64,000 nt of DNA from Glandiceps talaboti (lineage: Eukaryota > Hemichordata > Enteropneusta > Spengelidae), in contig NC_135561.1 of assembly GCF_964340395.1 (NCBI RefSeq), forward strand, positions 11,292,961 through 11,356,960, written 5' to 3'. The notes beneath the pieces are model-generated. The model was not told where the DNA came from. It was given only the letters and a program-made list of their open reading frames with translations, and searched no databases. A program made the position numbers and the translations under genes. Shown one piece after another: positions 1 to 12,398 of this stretch (positions are counted from its first letter, which is position 1; every line of letters starts with the position of its first letter).

Positions 1-135
1 ATATAATAACTCTAGACCTGTCTTGTCAGGACCACCATTTTGAAGTCAGATATACGTCTTCGAAACCAATCCCTACTGGGTGAATCACCGTAAGCACAGG
101 CGAGCACACCCATGCCATGCCATGCCACACAGTCA

Positions 136-376
136 CATACATACATACATACATACATACATACATACATACATACATACATACATACATACATACATAC
201 ATACATACATACATACATACATACATACACACACACATACATACATACATACATACATACATACATACATACTTACACACATACATACATACATACATAC
301 ATACATACATACATACATACGTACGTACGTGCGCATGCGTGCGTGCGTGCGTGCGTGTGTGCAGACAGGCAGGCAT

Positions 377-415
<39 letters not shown>

Positions 416-490
416 TACATACATACATACATACATACACAGAAAGACAGACAAACAGACACATACACATACACGCACACACGCACACAC
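136..490. repeat. Compound tetranucleotide microsatellite (CATA)n/(CGTG)n/(CAGA)n
   Basis: A run of CATA units passes through short CA, CGTA and GCGTGC blocks into CAGA units, then back to CATA and CACA. Long open frames on both strands here only reflect the 4-bp period (peptides of Y, I, H, T or C, M, Y, V) and are not genes. Confidence 0.97.
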
Positions 491-2086
491 GGTCGTGAAC
501 CAAAAACCCCAAATAACACAAAATAATCGAAAAACAGTTTGGCTGTGTCCAAATGGGCAGAGAGAAGCACTTTAAGTGGATTCATATAAAATAATTCACC
601 GATAGTTTCTCACGAACGTTTACGCACCAATATCATCACGAAACAAAGAGGAAACGATCGATATATAAATTATTTTTTTTAACAGTGGACGGGAGTTTGT
701 TTCTGTACTGAGAAAGTTAATCCAATTTATAGATACAAGTCTTTCCCATAACAGGTATACATTAAAAAACTTATTTATATATGGCCGGTACAGACAACCC
801 TCCCGACGTAAACCAAATGAACGTGCCCTTGGTATGGTTTCGTTATATATAGTGCTTATTTGTGACGTAGTGTGTGTCTTATTCGTTCCATCAGTGTCGC
901 GTGTTCACAATGGTCGAACTATGGCCTTGCCTGTAATACTAGAGTCATCTCTTCCACTAACAATGTCTGAACTTTCTGTAAATACCGGTATAATAGGCTT
1001 TATTCGTCTGAACCGAACGTCTGAAAGGAGATTCGTCAGTACACTATGTAGCTTTGTATGACTTCGCTCTTCGCGAACACTAGGTAAGGAGTTCAAAACC
1101 AAAGTTGTTGTGATTTTTATAGGCTTAGTCATCTCCTAAACTTTTGATAAATTGTGGGTAAGTTGGGTGACGGAACCCTTAATGTGATCTGTCGAATGGC
1201 TTGCTGTAACAAATTCCAGGACATATAGAATTATAGTTTAATATTGAACTTTTATTAACTGTATATATGAAAAGACTATACCCTGAAGCAATATCTATGC
1301 TGGCAAAATAACTACTTATCTGACTGTGCTAATGAACTCCCATGAACTCTCATTGTCCGAACAAGGGTGCATACACACACAACGAAGCAACCGGCAGTCA
1401 CACAACTGGTACAGCTAGCTCAAGCAGAAAATTCAACTGTATGTCGTCAGATGCCCCCAATACTGCTACCACTGTCCGTTACTTGCACACTTGAACCTGG
1501 GCTCGCTGACGCTGTCAGACTGCAAGTTCTACTCTAGCTGTAGCTGCTGACTCTGCTGGTTTTTCTCGGCGTCCATACAGAACTGATTTTTCATCAGTGT
1601 ATATCACAAAGTATGTGCTCATTCTGCATGTCATATATTCATAACCAAAAACTCAGTTTCCATTGGCTGATGTGTTCGATGACGTATCCAGTCATTGAAG
1701 CCATTGGCCAAAAGTTAATCAAGGCATCCTTGACCTCGTAATATACAATTGTCTTGTGTTGTCTTTAGAGTTAACAATTGTTAATGACCTTGGATACAAA
1801 TTAATATTGTGATACAAAATATGGGAGTTGTATATATTCTCTGGATGCCATGACTGTCATATCCCTGGGGTAGTCTGTGACCTCGCTCAACCTGTCAATC
1901 TGATAGGTGATGACAGGTCCACAGAAAATTGGTGAAGGATATAAGTTTCACAGTATGAAGTTATTATCACGTAACTGAGAAATTGGACGTGAAAATCGCT
2001 GGTGTATCTGTTTACTTCATTTTGTCACGGTATATCCATTCCTGTATTTTCTACAAATATATTTTTGTCGGTGCGTCTCTATATGA

Positions 2087-2088
<2 letters not shown>
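491..2088. other. Non-genic stretch, nothing recognised
   Basis: About 1.6 kb with no exon I can support. It should hold intron sequence of the CRAL-TRIO gene that starts at 2957 on the minus strand, but I could not find that gene's second exon here. Short open frames around 834-1132 on both strands resemble no family I know and lack convincing splice sites. Confidence 0.5.

Positions 2089-2122
<34 letters not shown>
2089..2122. repeat. (CA)n microsatellite
   Basis: About 17 uninterrupted CA units, inside the inferred first intron of the CRAL-TRIO gene. Confidence 0.95.
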
Positions 2123-2126
<4 letters not shown>

Positions 2127-2301
2127 TTTTATATTCATATTAATAATTTTTCTAAGCCACTCACAAAATTGAACCAGTGAGTGTCAAGTGGGGTCATAAC
2201 CAACATTTCGTATATTGCTACAACATTATGAATAGCAATGTTTGAAAATAAAGTATTTCCATGACAAATTATTAGCACAAAAACATTCAAAGAACGTAAA
2301 T

Positions 2302-2400
2302 TATGTATGTATGTATGTATGTATGTATGTATGTATGTATGTATGTATGTATGTATGTATGTATGTATGTATGTATGTATGTATGTATGTGTGTGCGCGT
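2302..2400. repeat. (TATG)n microsatellite
   Basis: About 22 TATG units ending in a short GTGCGCGTGCGT tail. It lies inside the inferred first intron of the CRAL-TRIO gene and creates a spurious 76-aa open frame. Confidence 0.95.
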
Positions 2401-2584
2401 GCGTGGCACTGCGTGTTTAAACAGAATCTCGTCATCATGTCTCATTTTATGGAATGGATAGCAGACAATTGAACTCAGGTTACTGAACCCATGTTTTTCT
2501 GACCTTTCTAGTGTTTGTGTGTACGGCTTTGAAAGATATGACATTCTCATACTGCCTCCTCGTCAAATTAGAAATACTACTTAC

Positions 2585-2957
2585 CTATTCTGTTGATGAT
2601 AATAAAGGCACCTTTATCGTCTCTTGCAGTTAACAGACATTGCATATCCTGATTTAAAGCCGCCGTTATACTAGACGGTCGAAGGTCGTCAAACACCTGT
2701 GGATATTCTCTGCGTATTTCATAATATCGGACGAGGCTGTCGAAGGCCTTGTCAATTTTAAACTTTCTTACTCGCAAAAACCGTAATAGGAATGCGTCGT
2801 CAGTACAAAACTTGATATCTGGTCTTGACTTCGTTCTCTCTCGTAAGCTATCAATGCAGGTCGCCCTAGTTTCTGGATGTTCGTTTAACTCGCGTGCAGC
2901 TTTCTCTTGTAAGTATTTACTCAGCGTACATACATATCTATTGCCCGTCGAAGCCAT
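2585..2957 (-). CDS. CRAL-TRIO lipid-transfer protein, first coding exon (partial gene)
   Basis: This exon encodes the N-terminal 124 residues plus one base of a CRAL-TRIO (Sec14-like) protein, a family that carries hydrophobic ligands such as tocopherol, retinal or phosphoinositides between membranes. Residues 17-48 (an ELNEHPE motif, then RPDI) and 52-64 (TDDAFLLRFLRVR) match the CRAL_TRIO N-terminal helical domain. They are closest, from memory, to clavesins, with TTPA also similar. The lipid-binding domain starts near residue 105 (LLTARDDKGAFIIINRI). The start is the first in-frame ATG at 2957; an out-of-frame ATG lies a few bases upstream. The exon ends at a good donor, G|GTAAGTAG, in phase 1. 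Remaining exons are not visible and should lie left of the window. The exact subfamily is uncertain. Confidence 0.85.
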
Positions 2958-5381
2958 ATCGCATTACCACCACTACTGGGGTCTTGTTTTCTTTTCCAGC
3001 TAGATCAGATGGAAATGCGGAAATTCGTTGTAAAGATATTATGGTAACTTGACCGGGACGAATTATACTGCAGGTAACAACAGCTAACATATGGAAATGT
3101 CGTCACCTTAAAGATTAACATTGAGACTTGTATCCTTGTAGGACGTCAGCAAACATGACACCACTAGTGTAGGGCTTGCGTCATTGAATACAAGGACAAT
3201 GATTTCAGGACGTGGTCATGCGCGTTACAGAGAGGTGCAAACTATTGTACATAAGGTAACGATATAGAAAGTCTCACTCGAGTTGTTCTATTGTTGCGTA
3301 CTCATTGTCTTTTGACACTGAAATTTAGGTCGAAGCAAACTATTGCAGTACTGAAAATTAATAGAATTTTACTGGAAAATAACTTCGATTTAAACTTACA
3401 GGCCTCAATATTAAAGCAAAAAGTCATTGGTAGACTTAAAGGTCATGAATTGAATGTAGGTCAGCACGCTATCACTACGTATATATCACTGTTTGTATAA
3501 ATAGAAACCAGTATTGAAGTGCAGTGACATGCGCACAAAGCCCAGGTGAGTTGTGAGATCCCAAATTTATCAAATGTCAAAACACGTACTACCTGTACCC
3601 ACGCAGTATTTTCATTTTTGTAACTCAGTCTGTAACCCAGCCACAACTCTTGATAAATTAGGATATAGTACTATTAAAACACACACAATGTATACTAAAA
3701 CATTTATGAGCTACTTCGAATTGACATGGGAGTGTACCCCCGGGAGTGTACCAAAGACGGTTAGACATGCACAACGAAGCTTGGTGACAGGGGCTACTGT
3801 ACATATAAATTACATAATTATATTATCTTTTTCGCGAATTAATTCTACCAGTTCTTGGACACTTTTCAGCATGTTTTAGTTCTCGGCATGATATAATCCT
3901 ATGACGACCTACGAAAATATGTCAAAGGTTGTAAAAACGTTATTCACAAATATCCGTACGCAGTAGTATAAATATGGAGAACGGATAACTGACGAGGGCT
4001 TCTTGTCTGTTGAATTACTCAGCTTCAATGCTTCAATGAGCAAGAGTGGCGCATGGTGTCTTCAAATCTTCCTAGCCGACCAAAGGAATACCGATATATT
4101 TCTGTAGTATCTGATTTATTTACATACTTAGTGATAGGTAAAGCACTATGATGAAGCTTTTAGATTAAGATGTCATTGACCGTTACTCTGTGTCGAGTCG
4201 TTCAGGAGACTCTTGTCAAACTTACATTACAAAGAATTTTTTGGAAAATGTGTCAATACTTTGAAAGTGGACACGGGGTAAATAAATGGTGACTATAAAA
4301 GGTATAAATTGTGTGCAATACACACGTGCACTTTATTATTTCAAGGATTAGCACGTTATTTTTGTTTTCATCTACCATATTCGCATTAGTCACTAATTAT
4401 GCAGCCATTTTCGAAAGGGGGTGTTACCATAGGTCGTCCCGGATCCCATATTAGAGAAAATGAAGACTAAAACATGCCAATTACATGACTGTACTTGAAA
4501 AAAATGCGTTTTAGACTACTTTGTGTATTTCTGAAAAATACACCATCCTGAACGAAAACTTAAAAAAAAAACCAATGTCATGTTGTTCAGAACGGGGAAA
4601 GATGCCTAGATGGGCAGCAGGTAGATTGGAGAAGGCTTCAGTATTAGACCAAAAAATTGTTTCTGGTCAGCGCGCGCATCACTTAAATTAAATACCATCG
4701 CATAGCAAAGAAAATGTCTGAAGACATCCATACATTTAATGGTGATATTACAGTAATATTCTGTCCTTCACACGTTCACTTTAATGATAAAATGAATAAC
4801 GCCAGTGCTACGTAGTTTAGATGCTTCTTTTTATTGCGATATATTCATATGCAGAGTTAGATAAGCAAAAGGAAAAACTACTTTCAAAATATACAAACAT
4901 TCAATCAAATTACATATCGATGGTTATGTAACACCTGTTAGGGCTATATCAGCCAGTTACATATCGATGGTTATGCATCAATTATTAGGGCTATGTCATG
5001 TCAGCCAATTTTTGTGATGGAAAATAGGTCGCACCTCAAGTTAATTCTAACCACACTATAGCAATGCCAATTGACATATGTGATGCAATATTATGAATAT
5101 GTAATGTTATGATAACAGATGAAAGAAAAACTTGAACTTTAATATCCACTGATCTAAACATAATTTTCTTGTCTAGCATTTTAATCATCATCTGGGAAAA
5201 CATGCGCAAAGGACACTAAAAACAATAAGGTAGATTAGTTGGTGAGAATTCTGTAGATCAACGTCGATTTGTCACCGTACATCAAACCCTCGTTATTAAA
5301 CTCGGCTATTAAGAATGGAACAAGCAGGTGGAAGTTCCTTGTCCTTTTTCAATTTCTGGAGCGCTGTAAAAACAAACAAAT
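2958..5381. other. Intergenic stretch 5' of the CRAL-TRIO gene
   Basis: About 2.4 kb that presumably holds the CRAL-TRIO promoter. I see no clear TATA box and no supported exon. The one structured element is a direct duplication of 47-bp period at 4911-5010, in which TACATATCGATGGTTATG and TTAGGGCTAT each occur twice. Open frames near 3291-3500 and 3553-3879 look like chance. Confidence 0.5.
4911..5010. repeat. Two-copy tandem duplication, 47-bp period
   Basis: TACATATCGATGGTTATG begins at 4911 and again at 4958. The downstream segment with TTAGGGCTAT and TCAGCCA is also repeated, with small differences. Confidence 0.85.
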
Positions 5382-5396
5382 ATATATATATATATT

Positions 5397-5439
<43 letters not shown>

Positions 5440-5460
5440 TTGTGTGTGTGTGTGTGTATC
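5382..5460. repeat. (TA)n-(TG)n microsatellite
   Basis: A short TA run passes into about 30 TG units with a few interruptions. Confidence 0.95.
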
Positions 5461-5548
5461 TGTATTATCTTCGAATTATTGTACTAACTAGCGATAGCTG
5501 CGTTACACGTCACAGTAATCATGACGTCACCTTGTTGTCTTTGTTCAG

Positions 5549-5726
5549 TGCACCTTCACTGGCAGACATGCTAGTGCCGTTATGGCAGACGAAAATAGAA
5601 GAAAAAAATGACACAGCACCTGGTCTTATAAAAATTCATGATATGCTCAGTGATATGCAAGCGCAACAACAACATTTAAATGACCGTATTTATAACGAAT
5701 TCAGAAGAGAATTCAAGAGCACCTGA
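5549..5726 (+). CDS. Possible terminal exon of an unidentified gene
   Basis: An open segment follows a plausible acceptor (TCTTTGTTCAG|T) and ends at a TGA at 5724-5726. It would encode about 58 residues, highly charged and rich in Q, E, D and R (for example KIEEKNDTAPGLIKIHDML), of the kind seen in an alpha-helical or coiled-coil C-terminus. Composition and acceptor look more like an exon than the flanking DNA, but I find no upstream partner exon and recognise no family. Its last codons fall inside the left arm of the foldback element at 5709-6105, so it could also be chance sequence beside that element. Confidence 0.22.
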
Positions 5727-6105
5727 AGTATAACCAGTGACAGGAAAGCATTTACAGGGGGAACTTGTTACAAACGGGCAAAGTAAACAATAACACTCGG
5801 CACAACGTGCTGGAAGTAGAGGGACAGGTATGATTTGATAAGAACAGTTTAATGGCCCCTTTACATGTACATGACATGCCAGGGGAACTTGAAATTCATT
5901 TGTGAGTGTGAACTATTATATAAAGAGACCATAAAACTGTTCTTATCAAATGGTGGAATGCAATATTTGTCTCTGTACTTCCAACATGCTGTACCAAGTG
6001 TTATTAATCAATTCACTTGTTTACTTTCGCTATTTGCAATAAGTTCCGCTTGCAAATGCTTGATTGTCGCTGGTTGTTATTTCAACGCTCTGCCTTTGAA
6101 CTTCC
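5709..6105. mobile_element. Foldback (long inverted repeat) element, MITE-like
   Basis: Two arms of roughly 150 bp are imperfect reverse complements around a loop near 5870-5910. Matching pairs include TTTGATAAGAACAGTTT (left) with AAACTGTTCTTATCAAA (right), AATAACACT near 5793 with AGTGTTATT near 5997, and AAAGTAAACA near 5778 with TGTTTACTTT near 6018. There is no coding capacity. The shape fits a non-autonomous foldback DNA transposon. The ends are blurred and I could not define target-site duplications. Confidence 0.7.
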
Positions 6106-6263
6106 CAAGGCCATCTTCCATATATTGCAATGTGCAAACAACCAACGTGCTACACCAGGCAATCGCACTCTTTGCTATATTGCTATCTTAAGTATTGCAG
6201 ATTCATAATGTTGTATCAAACAGAGCCACTGAACGGTAACATGAAAAGGGCTAATTTACAAAC

Positions 6264-9200
6264 CTAATAGTTCGGAATGTGTACAGCACGTTTGAGTGCC
6301 ATTCGGCATTCTAAATACCTCTTATGCAACCCTGTGATATGATAGCCATAAGGTACGTGGAGACAATTCACATGGTAAGTGGCATACAATACAGTAAAGT
6401 ACCGACAATAACAGTCTACATCCTCGCTATCAGTTTGAACGTCCTTCCCGGGCCGATTCAAACGTCACTTCCGCTTCAAACGTCACTTCCGCTTTGAACA
6501 TTCACATACCTGCCATTGCTCCTTGGAATGGAGCATTGTAGTCACATGCCACCTCATTGTGTTGGAAATCTGCCCGATTATCAGTCCATTCATCCTCCTT
6601 GTTTGGGCCGCCTACTAATGCCCCACTCAATGTATGATAGTTACAGCCTGAGTTCTTAAAGGCATTGGCATAGGTACATGGTATATGGAGGTCTGGACAG
6701 GAGCTGAGAAGTAAAGAGAATGTACATAGACTGTACTGACATAGACACATTTTTCACCGGTTAAATTAAGTTGATATGAAATGATCATCTGTGAGACATT
6801 TTTTTATTGATTATTCCTTATCTAACCACTAAGCTCAATATTCTCTTCATAATTGCAAAACGATCAGATTGGCATGATTTATACAACACTTACTATCACT
6901 TACCGTCTGTCTGTCTGTCTGTCTGTCTGTCTCTGTCTGTCTCTGTCTGTCTGTCTATATATATCTCTCTCTCTCTCTCTCTCTCGATTATAGATTTACA
7001 GAATAAATCTAATGATTCAGATATGTAAATTTAGAAGACCAAATAATAACTAGAAGCAACACACTTTGTTGAATTTAGAATGTAAAATTGATTACTTTTT
7101 GTATTTGACAGGACAAAATAATCAATAAAATTTCTAACCTCTGAAAAGATAACAAAAATGCAATTGCAATTTATGAATTTATAAAGTTACAATTTATGAA
7201 TGAAATCCCATTCAAACATCTGCTTCTGACATGACACTATCAAAAAGTAAATAGTTTTATTTCAACTTCACACTGTGGCATAAACAATCTCATGGGTGTT
7301 ATTTCAAGGGAGCTATCAATAATATTGATTGACCAGCACCAAAAACTAAATGATCAATCATCAGTTGAACGTCATCAATTGTATTTTCTGAATCCCCTCC
7401 TCTCCTCCCTTACCTTACCTTGCTCTATGATGTGGTTTACATGGTGGGTTTGTCCCATAGTCAATGACGAAACTGTTATTTACGTGGTCACCAAGTATAT
7501 AATTAGTCTGGTTACAGGCAAACTCTCGATACGCTTTAGGATATAGTCCATATTGTGCGGCAACAAGTGCTAGGAAGGAGACTGCGGCTGTAAAGTTGGT
7601 GATGAAATCATTATTAAACATGAGTCTATGACGTTTCACAACTATTCTCTGGTAAGGGTTCAGCTTCGAAGTTTTGATATATTTAGTACAATTAATCAGC
7701 AATACTGTACTGATTTCAATATTAAATGGCTATGCAGAATTCAAATACATGTAGTAATCATTTTTAAGTTCTGCAAATGCTGACATTTTACCATGTGCTT
7801 GGGGAAAAAACAAAAAAACAGGTTACTCGTAAATCCGCTTCATTAAATGGTGCATCATTGCAAAGTCATTATCTTTCCATCATTAACATGAAGCAATCAA
7901 CATAGAACATTGCATTACTTGTAAGTACAGAAATTTGCCTCCATAATTGAGACTGGGATGGGGTTGTGGGTGGGTTTTATCATTTTTTTCTCGAATACGT
8001 TTAAGGCCTAAATATAAATAACCCCACATTACTTTCTTTCTGAGCATGCCCAGTTTGGAATTCAAGTTGGCTACTAAGGACTTCTATTAGACAGATAAAG
8101 ACAAAAGGTCGTTGACCTACATGCGTGTCTTAGTGATCCCCATTCATCTCTGAAATACAGTCCTCTAGGCGTGTACATGGTAGGTGCATTAAGTGGCAGA
8201 ATACCGTTCAGATATTTCTCTATGTGTGTTTTGTATCTATCGCTCTTTGTTAACTTATACAACAACAACTGGAAACAAAGAAGATTCTGTTAGACTAAAA
8301 TATAATATAATATACTAGAATAGAATATGATAGGAAAGAATAGAATAGATAGAGTAGAAGAGAGTAGAACAGAATAGGATAGAATAGAATTAAATAGACT
8401 AGAATATAATGTAATGTGATGTAATATGATAGAATAGAATAGAATAGAATAGAATAGAATATAATAGAATATGATGATATGATATATAAAATAATACAGT
8501 AAAATATGAGTAGAATAGAATAGAATAGAATAGAATGTTAAAATAGAATAGAATGCAATAGAATAGAATAGAATAAAATAGACTAGGTGTAGAATAGAAC
8601 AGAACATGATAGAATAGAATAGAGACTAGAATATAATGTAATAGAATAGAATAGAGTAGACTAGGATATAATAGAATATAATAGAATGCAATAGAATAGA
8701 ATGGATAGAATAGAATAAAATAGACTAGGAGTAGAATAGAACAGAACATGATAGAATAGAATAGAATAGAATAGAATAGAATAGGATAGGATATGATATA
8801 ATAGAATAGACTAGAATATAATGTAATGTAATAGAATATAGTATAATAGAATAGAATAGAATAGAATAGAATAGAATAGAATAGAATAGAATAGAATAGA
8901 ATAGAATAGAATAGAATAAAAACACAAATATGAAGACTTGATGGACTATTAGACTGGATAGAAACTTCCAATAGTGATTTTGCTAGGGTCATCATCTTCT
9001 GTACAATATTTCCGTTCAACCTACCAAATTATCATTGGCACTAACTATTTACATATTGAGGGATTGCGAGGGAGGAAGGGGAGGGGGGCTTTGAAATCTT
9101 GCCTTTGACCCCTCTCTGGAATCTCCCCAACCAAATATCCAAGCTTTCCCCCACAGGTCGTACTCTTCATACATGTGGATGGCTTCATCTAAGTAATCTG

Positions 9201-11204
9201 TGTCATTTGTAGCAATGTGAACCCAGATTGCTGCCCAGAGTAACTCATCCTCCCAGCGGACGTTCCTAATGAACGAGAAAGGTAGAAACGAGTAAACGTA
9301 TTAGCACATCATATCTGAATTAAAAATGAGGGTGTCGACCCCAAAACAATAAGAATAGCTGTTTTCACTTTGTAGGTCGCGATGTTTGAGTTTATGACCC
9401 CTGGTGACACTTTGGAGGTCACGATGTAGGAGATACTGGTTGACATCATATTTTCCATTTTCAATAGATATTTCCACACTTCAATCATATCCCCTCTTTT
9501 TCTCCTAACAACTTACTTGGGATTTCCAGATGTACTAGCTGGTTACATAACTTAAATCAGGTAGTTATCCAAGGCGAATGGTATTCGGCGAAACGAAACG
9601 AAACGAAACGAAACAAGGCTTATGGTATTCAGCGAAACGATGTTTGGTGGCTATCCTAAGAACACAGAATCTTTAGTAAACTGAGGTATACTACACAACA
9701 TTGGCATATCCCAAATGGGGACGTACAAACTACAATTGCAATAAATAATCTTTTCAGAGAGTCTTTTTCAAGATGTGTGTACGATCTTCTTATCAATCCA
9801 ACAATCTATATATTGTAATATTGTATCTTCATAAATATATCACTGTAGAACGTATCTTTTACTAGTCTGTAAGATACAGACATTCGTGCCATGTTATCAG
9901 CCAGCACTCATCATCTGTTCTTTTCTATGGCACTATGCCTGCTAGATCAAAGAATTTAGGCCACTCTTTGAACTTGTGATTAGAAGTTCAAACAGAGGTC
10001 ATTGTGTAGATGAAAAGTCAAATAGACAGAAATTTCTGCTTCTGATGTTAAGAACGATTGTTGTTATGGTGATACTTGTTGATAAAACTCTAGACTTTGG
10101 CCCGGAAACGTATGTTTACTATTGACATAAGATTAGGTGGGCTGGTCTCATAAATCATCATTGAAAGGCTGACATCATGGCCAGTTTGACACCTATTAGA
10201 ACATAATGGTATTTGATTGGCTGCAACCAAATATGGTTGCACTGTGTAGGATATTGGGTAGACTAGCACAGTCGTGGTTAAGAAGCATAGGGCTGAACAA
10301 CACGACATATCTTATAGTGTAATTTTTTACGACTCACAATGATTGCTGTGGCTGAAGAGTTTGTGGAGTTTTCCACTACTGCTACCGCCATTGAATAATT
10401 GCTGTGTTTTGATCTAATTGGCAGAGCTGGAGACCCAAACTCCCTCATGGGATGGGCACAATTGCAAGTTACATTATCAGGAACTAAGGACAACATCCCC
10501 TGTCCACCACACTATTCCCCTTCCAGTCCATGGAAGACTCACGCCCCTCTTCACACCACAACTAACAATTGATTCACTGCATGGTTGTCAGCATATACCG
10601 ACCGCAAGGGGGGGGGGGTCTAACTACATTCTCGTCCCACACTACTTGCCGTATTTGATAGGGATAGGGAGTGGTGATACGGACTAGGTATTCACTAACA
10701 AGTCAAGATGGGTTGTCATCAGCGATTTGACTGATATGTTGTGATATTAAAGTGTATAATAGTGATAGCGATGGGATGTGGAACCGATGGGATGTCAAAC
10801 TCACAAACTAAGACAAACTTACATAATGCAATGCGTCAAAGTAAAACGTTACCCTCCCTATTTATCAAAAATATGACCCCCTGACGAGAACCGATCTGTA
10901 GAATTTGACCTCCTCCATCCACCCCCGTCCATAATTACTGAAAGACTCCTTCCATGCATGAAATACGTCATTACTTACTCGTAATGCCCCAAGTCTGGGT
11001 AAACCCCAAGTCGTTTCTTGGCAAGTCTATATAAGTCCACAGCTTCTTCACGGTATATTTCAGCAAGAGTCTCGTCTGAGGATAGAAACAGAATTGAGAA
11101 ATTTAAGTTTCACCATTTGATGAAGTTATTCCTACCAAGTCAAACATAAAAACATGACATTTCGGTAAGTGCAGGAAACATTTGTTAGTCTACGCACTGT
11201 TGTG

Positions 11205-11243
<39 letters not shown>

Positions 11244-11263
11244 CTTCAACAACAGCAGCAGGT

Positions 11264-11300
<37 letters not shown>

Positions 11301-12137
11301 TTTTTGACATTGTGTTGATTTTAATCTGAGACCACAACAGAAATAATGGTCTATAGTGGTCTATAGTGGTCTATAGTGTTCTGATTTTGAATGCACCGTC
11401 ATGGTTTAGTAAGTCGTGACATTCAGAGATCGATGAAACGAATTATTATCAAACGGTGTAAATGAAGCTGAGATGTAATAAAACAATTTTATCTGAAATC
11501 AGATTACTACAGTTTTGTAGAGGGCGCCATACAAACGTCCTACCACTCGTCTTTCCATAGTGTTGATACAGAGGGCGCTGTACAAATCCAATGATTATTA
11601 ACACTCAAATTGTGCATCCTTTCGATATAGCAATTAACATATCAGTTGTTGAGTTGAAAGCTATGTACGATTATTATTTTGGTGGTATATATATCTTATG
11701 GATTCACTTATTACAGGAGCAATCGAGAGCAACAACTTGTTTGGGTCGTAAGAGGCATACTCTAGCATCTTAAAAGTCAAGTCAACATCAACTCCCTCCT
11801 CATCCGGAAAAAAATGTGACGCTTCGTTTTACCACAAGATAACATTTTCAATGAACTTTAAGTTGATATACATGAGTCGAAATCATCTTCCACAGTCAAA
11901 TACTCACTGCCTCCTGCTTGCGTCAACGCTACAGAACAAGACGCCAAGGCTGCCGCTGCTCCTGATATGACGTCAGACCCGTTCACCTTTCCGTTGATTC
12001 TGAAGGCTTCCCTGTCGTATTCTAAATCTTCTGGACGTTGCCAATACTGATGATCCAAAGCACCATCAGCAACCTAAAACAAATATAACAAATCATGTCA
12101 AAGGACAACATAACGCACTTGCACCAGCACCACCTTT

Positions 12138-12189
<52 letters not shown>

Positions 12190-12356
12190 CCACCACCACC
12201 ACCACCACCACCACCACCACCACCACCACCACCACCACCACCAACATCAACAACAACAACAACAACAACAACAACAGCAGCAACAGCAACAACAACAACA
12301 TCATCATCATCATCAACAACAACAACAACAACAACAACACCACCAACAACAATGAT

Positions 12357-12398
<42 letters not shown>

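Noticed and set aside
1-2580. Further exons of the CRAL-TRIO gene on the minus strand
   Set aside because: No segment continues the lipid-binding domain with a phase-compatible acceptor. The next exon is probably outside the window.
8290-9019. Minus-strand frames of up to 206 aa rich in F, Y, S, I, L
   Set aside because: They are produced by the AGAAT pentanucleotide array inside GH9 gene A intron 6.
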